Below are positions 12,714 to 15,937 of a DNA stretch of 15,937 nucleotides, one piece after another. This DNA comes from an uncultured Ruminococcus sp. (GTDB lineage: Bacteria > Bacillota > Clostridia > Lachnospirales > Lachnospiraceae). The notes under the pieces are model-generated. The model had not been told where the DNA came from. It saw only the letters and a list, made by a program, of their open reading frames with translations, and ran no database searches. Position 1 is the first letter of the stretch. Each line of letters starts with the position of its first letter. The position numbers and the translations under genes were made by a program. The stretch spans positions 1-15,937 of the forward strand of contig USFD01000074.1 of assembly GCA_900553885.1 (NCBI GenBank). The letters run 5' to 3'.

Positions 12714-12742
12714 TTGACAACTTACTTCAGCAATGTTATTTT
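12714..12742 (+). promoter_or_regulatory. promoter of pit-DUF47 operon with long leader
   Basis: A perfect TTGACA (12714-12719) is followed after 17 bases by TATTTT (12737-12742). Transcription from about 12749 would leave a leader of about 170 nt before the pit ATG at 12919. That leader contains an AGGAGG at 12771-12776 not followed by a normal gene, a short 14-codon ORF (12766-12810), two T-rich runs (12825-12850) and a small TGTAA/TTACA hairpin (12852-12868). No phosphate-box motif was recognised. Confidence 0.65.
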
Positions 12743-12918
12743 TGTGTTAAAACCATGTAAAATAAATGACAGGAGGAAGACAAATAATATTGAGTGCAAA
12801 TGCAGCATAATACTGCGGGCAGAATTTTTTGTTTTTCCCTGTCTTTTTTTGTGTAAAGATAGCTTACATGGCAGTTAAAAAAGAAGATATGCAAAGGAAG
12901 AGAAAGAGAGGCAGCTTT

Positions 12919-13971
12919 ATGGATGTTTCATTTTCGGGTTTTTTTCAGGAGGTATTATCAAATCCTATCCTGACAATCACGGTGTTGCTTACCCTGGGGG
13001 TTATCTTTGTAAACGGGTGGACGGATGCGCCAAATGCGATTGCCACATGTATTGCGACGAGGTGCATGAAGGTCCGTTCCGCGATCTGGATGAGCGCGGT
13101 GTTTAATTTCCTGGGCGTTCTGGTTATGACGCATATTAACAGTTCTGTTGCGTCGACGATCAGTAATATGGTGGATTTCGGCGGCGAGACGGACATGGCG
13201 CTGGTTGCATTGTGTGCGGCGTTGTTTTCCATAGTGGTGTACAGTGTGGCGGCGTCTGTATTCGGGATTCCGACCAGTGAGAGCCACAGCCTGATTGCCG
13301 GACTTTCGGGAGCGGCGATTGCCGTGCAGGGCGGTATCGGCGGTATTAATTTTAATGAATGGGTGAAGGTGCTTTACGGACTGGTATTAAGTCTGGCGCT
13401 GGGATTTTTCACCGGATGGATTATCTGCAAGATTCTTTCCATCATCTGTGCGGCAATGGATAAGCGTAAGACAGATGGATTTTTTAAAGGCGCTCAGATT
13501 TTCGGCGCTGCATTTATGAGTTTTATGCACGGCGCGCAGGACGGTCAGAAATTTATCGGTGTCCTGTTTCTGGGTATTGCATTCTGCAACGGCCAGAGCA
13601 GCGTAAACGGTATGACTATTCCGGTCTGGCTGATGCTGCTCTGCAGTGTGGTTATGGGCGTTGGAACAAGTGTAGGCGGAGAAAAGATTATCAAGTCTGT
13701 AGGTATGGATATGGTAAAGCTGGAAAAGTTTCAGGGATTTTCGGCAGATCTGGCCGGCGCGTTCTGCCTGCTGCTTTCCAGTACATTCGGTATTCCGGTG
13801 TCTACCACACATACAAAGACAAGCGCGATCATGGGTGTGGGAGCGGTAAAGCGGCTTTCAGCGATTAATTTCGGTATTGTAAAAGATATGATGCTGACCT
13901 GGATATTTACATTTCCGGGCTGCGGACTGATCAGTTTTGTAATAGCAAAACTGTTCCTGGCAGTATTTTAA
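12919..13971 (+). CDS. pit: Pit-type inorganic phosphate transporter (PHO4 family)
   Basis: This is an integral membrane permease of 350 residues with about 9-10 hydrophobic segments, taking up phosphate (probably metal-phosphate) with a cation gradient. The family's two inverted halves are visible. NGWTDAPNAIAT (32-43) in the first half corresponds to HGAQDGQK (204-211) in the second. FGIPTSESHS (115-124) corresponds to FGIPVSTTHTKTSA (290-303). The start ATG 12919 has GAGAGG seven bases upstream. Earlier in-frame starts (TTG 12829, ATG 12868, ATG 12889) lack good ribosome binding sites and would add a charged, non-conserved extension. The gene lies 114 bases before the DUF47 gene with no clear terminator between, so the two form an operon. 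In many bacteria the DUF47 gene comes first; here it is second. Confidence 0.92.
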   Translation: MDVSFSGFFQEVLSNPILTITVLLTLGVIFVNGWTDAPNAIATCIATRCMKVRSAIWMSAVFNFLGVLVMTHINSSVASTISNMVDFGGETDMALVALCAALFSIVVYSVAASVFGIPTSESHSLIAGLSGAAIAVQGGIGGINFNEWVKVLYGLVLSLALGFFTGWIICKILSIICAAMDKRKTDGFFKGAQIFGAAFMSFMHGAQDGQKFIGVLFLGIAFCNGQSSVNGMTIPVWLMLLCSVVMGVGTSVGGEKIIKSVGMDMVKLEKFQGFSADLAGAFCLLLSSTFGIPVSTTHTKTSAIMGVGAVKRLSAINFGIVKDMMLTWIFTFPGCGLISFVIAKLFLAVF

Positions 13972-14085
13972 CCGGATCGATTTGCGGATATCCGTTTGAC
14001 TGAACGGACAGGAGAACTATAAAAATCAAAACAGGAACCGGACTGGGAAAAAATTTTTTGCAGGACGGTACAGGAGGAATGAAAA

Positions 14086-14709
14086 ATGGGAAAGAAACAG
14101 GATGCATATTATTTTAATACCTTTACAGCATGTGCAGAGGAGGCCTGCAGAGCGGCTCAGCTGCTGAAACGTGTTCTTGAAGACTTTAAGCCGGAGGAAC
14201 TTGAGACACAGCTTGAAAAACTCCATGAAATCGAGCACAATGCGGACGAAAAGAAACATGATATTATGGATCATCTGGCAAAGGAGTTTATTCCGCCTAT
14301 TGAGCGGGAGGATATTGTTTCTCTGAGCCAGAACATTGATAATGTGACAGATAAAGTGGAGGACGTTCTGCTGCGTGTCTATATGAACAATGTCCGTACA
14401 ATTGGCGCGGATGCACTGGCTATGATGGATGTGGTAGTACAGTGCTGTGAGGCGGTACGGGAGCTGCTGCAGGAGTTCGCTGATTTCAGACGTTCCAAAA
14501 ATCTGAAGAAGGTAATCATTCGAATTAACGATCTTGAGGAAGCGGAGGACAAGCTTTTTATGACAAGCATGAGAAAGCTGTATACAGAGTCAAAAGATCC
14601 GATCCATATTATTGCATGGAGAGAGATCTATATTTACCTTGAGAGATGCGCGGATGCCTGCGAGCACGTGGCGGACGTAGTAGAGAGTGTTGTGATGAAG
14701 AATTCATAA
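14086..14709 (+). CDS. DUF47/PhoU-like partner of Pit
   Basis: This is a 207-residue all-helical cytoplasmic protein of the DUF47 (TIGR00153, PhoU-related) family. Typical features are FNTFTACAEEACRAAQLL near the N terminus, EIEHNADEKKHDIMDHLAKEFIPPIEREDI (48-77), with the E-H-x-A-D-x-x-K-H and F-x-P-P-I-E-R-E-D-I motifs, and a C-terminal E-R-C-A-D-A-C-E-H-V-A-D-V-V-E. The acidic and His residues are expected to bind metal clusters, as in PhoU. In other bacteria DUF47 proteins are needed for or modulate activity of the linked Pit permease, so the same role is inferred here. ATG 14086 lies 8 bases after AGGAGG (14072-14077). An ATG at 14079 is in another frame. A strong terminator follows. Confidence 0.9.
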   Translation: MGKKQDAYYFNTFTACAEEACRAAQLLKRVLEDFKPEELETQLEKLHEIEHNADEKKHDIMDHLAKEFIPPIEREDIVSLSQNIDNVTDKVEDVLLRVYMNNVRTIGADALAMMDVVVQCCEAVRELLQEFADFRRSKNLKKVIIRINDLEEAEDKLFMTSMRKLYTESKDPIHIIAWREIYIYLERCADACEHVADVVESVVMKNS

Positions 14710-14753
14710 AGAGAATAAGAACGGCCGGGGATGAGATCCGGCAGAGATAAGAG

Positions 14754-14807
14754 ATGTGCGGTTGTGCGCTGAGAGAAGGAACTCAGAGCAGAACCGCACA
14801 TTTTTTC
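14754..14807 (+). terminator. terminator of the pit-DUF47 operon
   Basis: ATGTGCGGTT (14754-14763) pairs with AACCGCACAT (14792-14801), with an inner CTGAG/CTCAG stem (14769-14773 with 14782-14786), followed by TTTTTT. It is a clear Rho-independent terminator about 45 bases after the DUF47 stop. Confidence 0.88.
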
Positions 14808-14868
14808 TGTCCGGATAATCCACAAGTGTCGGAGACAGACAACAGCTGGCCGGACCGGAAGGTTTCAG

Positions 14869-14897
14869 TTGAAAAATAACGGAAAATAGAACAGAAT
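14869..14897 (+). promoter_or_regulatory. possible promoter of the sugar kinase gene
   Basis: TTGAAA (14869-14874) and CAGAAT (14892-14897) are 17 bases apart, 41 bases before the kinase ATG. The -10 match is poor. A promoter is expected here because a strong terminator separates the kinase from the pit operon. Confidence 0.3.
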
Positions 14898-14938
14898 AGA
14901 TAACAGATACAGATGTCTGACGAAATGGAGGGAAACAG

Positions 14939-15859
14939 ATGCAGAAAGAGTCTTCACAGATTATTGTCATAGGAGCGGCAATTATAGATATTCTGGTACG
15001 TCCGGCGGAGGCGGAAGTATTTCAGACCGGTTCATATGCTGCAGAGGAGATCCGTATGTCTGCCGGGGCGGATGCGCTCAACGAAGCCCTTGTTCTTGCC
15101 GGGCTGGGGAAACGGGTACGTCTTGAGACAGTAACCGGCAGTGACAGAGCAGGGAAATTTGTCCGGGACTGCTGTAAAGATATGGGAATCGAACTTCCGC
15201 AAGACTGTGTAAGAGAAGCAGTGCCGACAGGAATTAATGTGGTTCTGATTGATAAGTCGGGAGAGCGTCATTTTCTGACCAATCCCAGGGGGACGCTCCG
15301 CAGTCTGACCCTTGAGGACATTCATATGCCTTTTGACGAGGAGGCTCAGATTGTGTGCTTTGCCAGCATTTTTGTGTTTCCGGAGATCGGTGCGGCGGAA
15401 CTGGAACAGATCTTCCGGCAGGCAAAAAGCCAGGGGAAAATCGTATGCGCGGATATGACCAAAAGGAAGAATCATGAAACCGTGGAAGAGATGGCCCCTG
15501 CACTGAGATATGTAGATTATCTGTTCCCGAACGCGGAAGAGGCAATGCTGCTGACCGGCAGGGATACGGTGGAGGAAGCGGCGGAGTCTCTGTGGAAAAC
15601 AGGAGTGAACCATGTGGTGGTTAAATGCGGAAGAAACGGCTGTTATATAAGAAGCGGCGAGATGTCCGGCCGGATTCCGGCTGTAAGCGGCGTGGAGTGT
15701 GTGGATACAACCGGAGCGGGAGACAGCTTTGCCGCCGGGTTTGTCTACGCGCTGTCGGAGGGGAAAAGCCTGAAGGAATGTGCGGAGTTTGCCAATGCGT
15801 GCGGGGCGAAGGCAGTGCAGAGTGTGGGGGCTGCGGAGTGGATTAGGGAAATAATGTGA
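14939..15859 (+). CDS. PfkB-family (ribokinase-like) carbohydrate kinase
   Basis: This is a cytoplasmic ATP-dependent sugar (or nucleoside) kinase of 306 residues. The N-terminal strand IIVIGAAIIDILV (8-20) carries substrate-binding Asp17. SAGADALNEALVLAGLG (41-57) is a diverged version of the usual GG-x-x-x-N-x-A motif, keeping Asn48. PNAEEAMLLTG is the helical segment before the nucleotide site, and DTTGAGDSFAAGF (256-268) is the PfkB signature 2 with catalytic Asp262. ATG 14939 lies 6 bases after GGAGGG (14927-14932). The exact substrate (ribose, fructose, 2-keto-3-deoxygluconate or other) cannot be decided. It sits 235 bases after the DUF47 terminator region and seems to be a separate unit. 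Its short C-terminal gap to the window end leaves open a downstream operon partner. Confidence 0.88.
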   Translation: MQKESSQIIVIGAAIIDILVRPAEAEVFQTGSYAAEEIRMSAGADALNEALVLAGLGKRVRLETVTGSDRAGKFVRDCCKDMGIELPQDCVREAVPTGINVVLIDKSGERHFLTNPRGTLRSLTLEDIHMPFDEEAQIVCFASIFVFPEIGAAELEQIFRQAKSQGKIVCADMTKRKNHETVEEMAPALRYVDYLFPNAEEAMLLTGRDTVEEAAESLWKTGVNHVVVKCGRNGCYIRSGEMSGRIPAVSGVECVDTTGAGDSFAAGFVYALSEGKSLKECAEFANACGAKAVQSVGAAEWIREIM

Positions 15860-15920
15860 TCCGCTACTATACATCTGCCTCAAAGAGGGCGTAAAAATTT
15901 CTGTGTCTATAGGGAAAAAT

Positions 15921-15936
15921 CTTCTTTGATAAGAAG
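15921..15936. other. inverted repeat at the window edge
   Basis: CTTCTT (15921-15926) and AAGAAG (15931-15936) flank a TGAT loop. The window stops right after it, so it cannot be told whether a T-run follows and makes it a terminator for the kinase gene. Between 15860 and 15920 only a weak CCTC/GAGG hairpin is seen. Confidence 0.3.
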
Positions 15937-15937
15937 C

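Noticed and set aside
12766..12810. 14-codon ORF as a real leader peptide gene of pit
   Set aside because: Its ATG has no ribosome binding site upstream; the AGGAGG lies inside the ORF. It is mentioned only as part of the leader.
12829..12918. Longer N terminus for the Pit protein
   Set aside because: The TTG/ATG candidates lack ribosome binding sites. The GAGAGG before ATG 12919 fits better and matches family length.
13990..14007. TCCGTT/AACGGA hairpin between pit and the DUF47 gene as a terminator
   Set aside because: It has no T-run after it and only six base pairs, and the two genes are expected to be co-transcribed.
15032..15883. Minus-strand open frame of about 283 codons opposite the kinase gene
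   Set aside because: The plus-strand PfkB motifs are unambiguous, and the reverse product is low-quality, Arg/His/Cys-rich and without a ribosome binding site.

Overview
The window looks like chromosomal DNA from a low-to-mid G+C Gram-positive gut anaerobe, most likely a Lachnospiraceae (Clostridia) member. The reasons are strong AGGAGG-type ribosome binding sites, sigma-A-like promoters, compact U-tailed terminators, a very large secreted GH43 glycosidase with a TGD-type wall-anchor tail, and the style of the WYL, Pit/DUF47 and PfkB proteins. Species cannot be named from the sequence alone.

Layout. (1) 1-97: 3' part of a tRNA-Asn gene cut by the window edge, followed by a perfect-stem terminator. 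(2) 272-3503: an AT-richer two-gene ABC exporter operon, with a MacB/FtsE-type ATPase and a FtsX-like permease that overlap by 17 nt. (3) 3617-9407: a monocistronic unit with its own promoter and terminator, encoding an 1875-residue secreted, wall-anchored protein. It carries two GH43 catalytic domains, three LamG-like domains, several Ig-like modules and two tandem Big_3-type repeats, and is probably an arabinose-releasing polysaccharide degrader. (4) 9436-10482, minus strand: a Gly-rich two-TM membrane protein with a TPM-like extracytoplasmic domain, convergent with the GH43 gene. (5) 10574-11869: a 34-residue microprotein gene, then a WYL-domain transcription regulator. (6) 11826-12035, minus strand: a putative short transcript of about 175 nt with a near-consensus promoter, two repeated Shine-Dalgarno/mini-ORF units and a terminator shared with the WYL gene. 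(7) 12242-12655: a DUF1810 protein. (8) 12714-14807: a Pit-type phosphate permease followed by its DUF47/PhoU-like partner, closed by a strong terminator. (9) 14939-15859: a PfkB-family sugar kinase.

How the parts relate. The exporter pair, the pit-DUF47 pair and the GH43 gene are self-contained units. The WYL regulator has no obvious local target apart from itself, the microprotein and the opposing small transcript. No integrase, transposase, CRISPR array, phage gene or recognisable defence cassette was seen. The least explained parts are the minus-strand small transcript (6), the microprotein (5) and the Gly-rich membrane protein (4).
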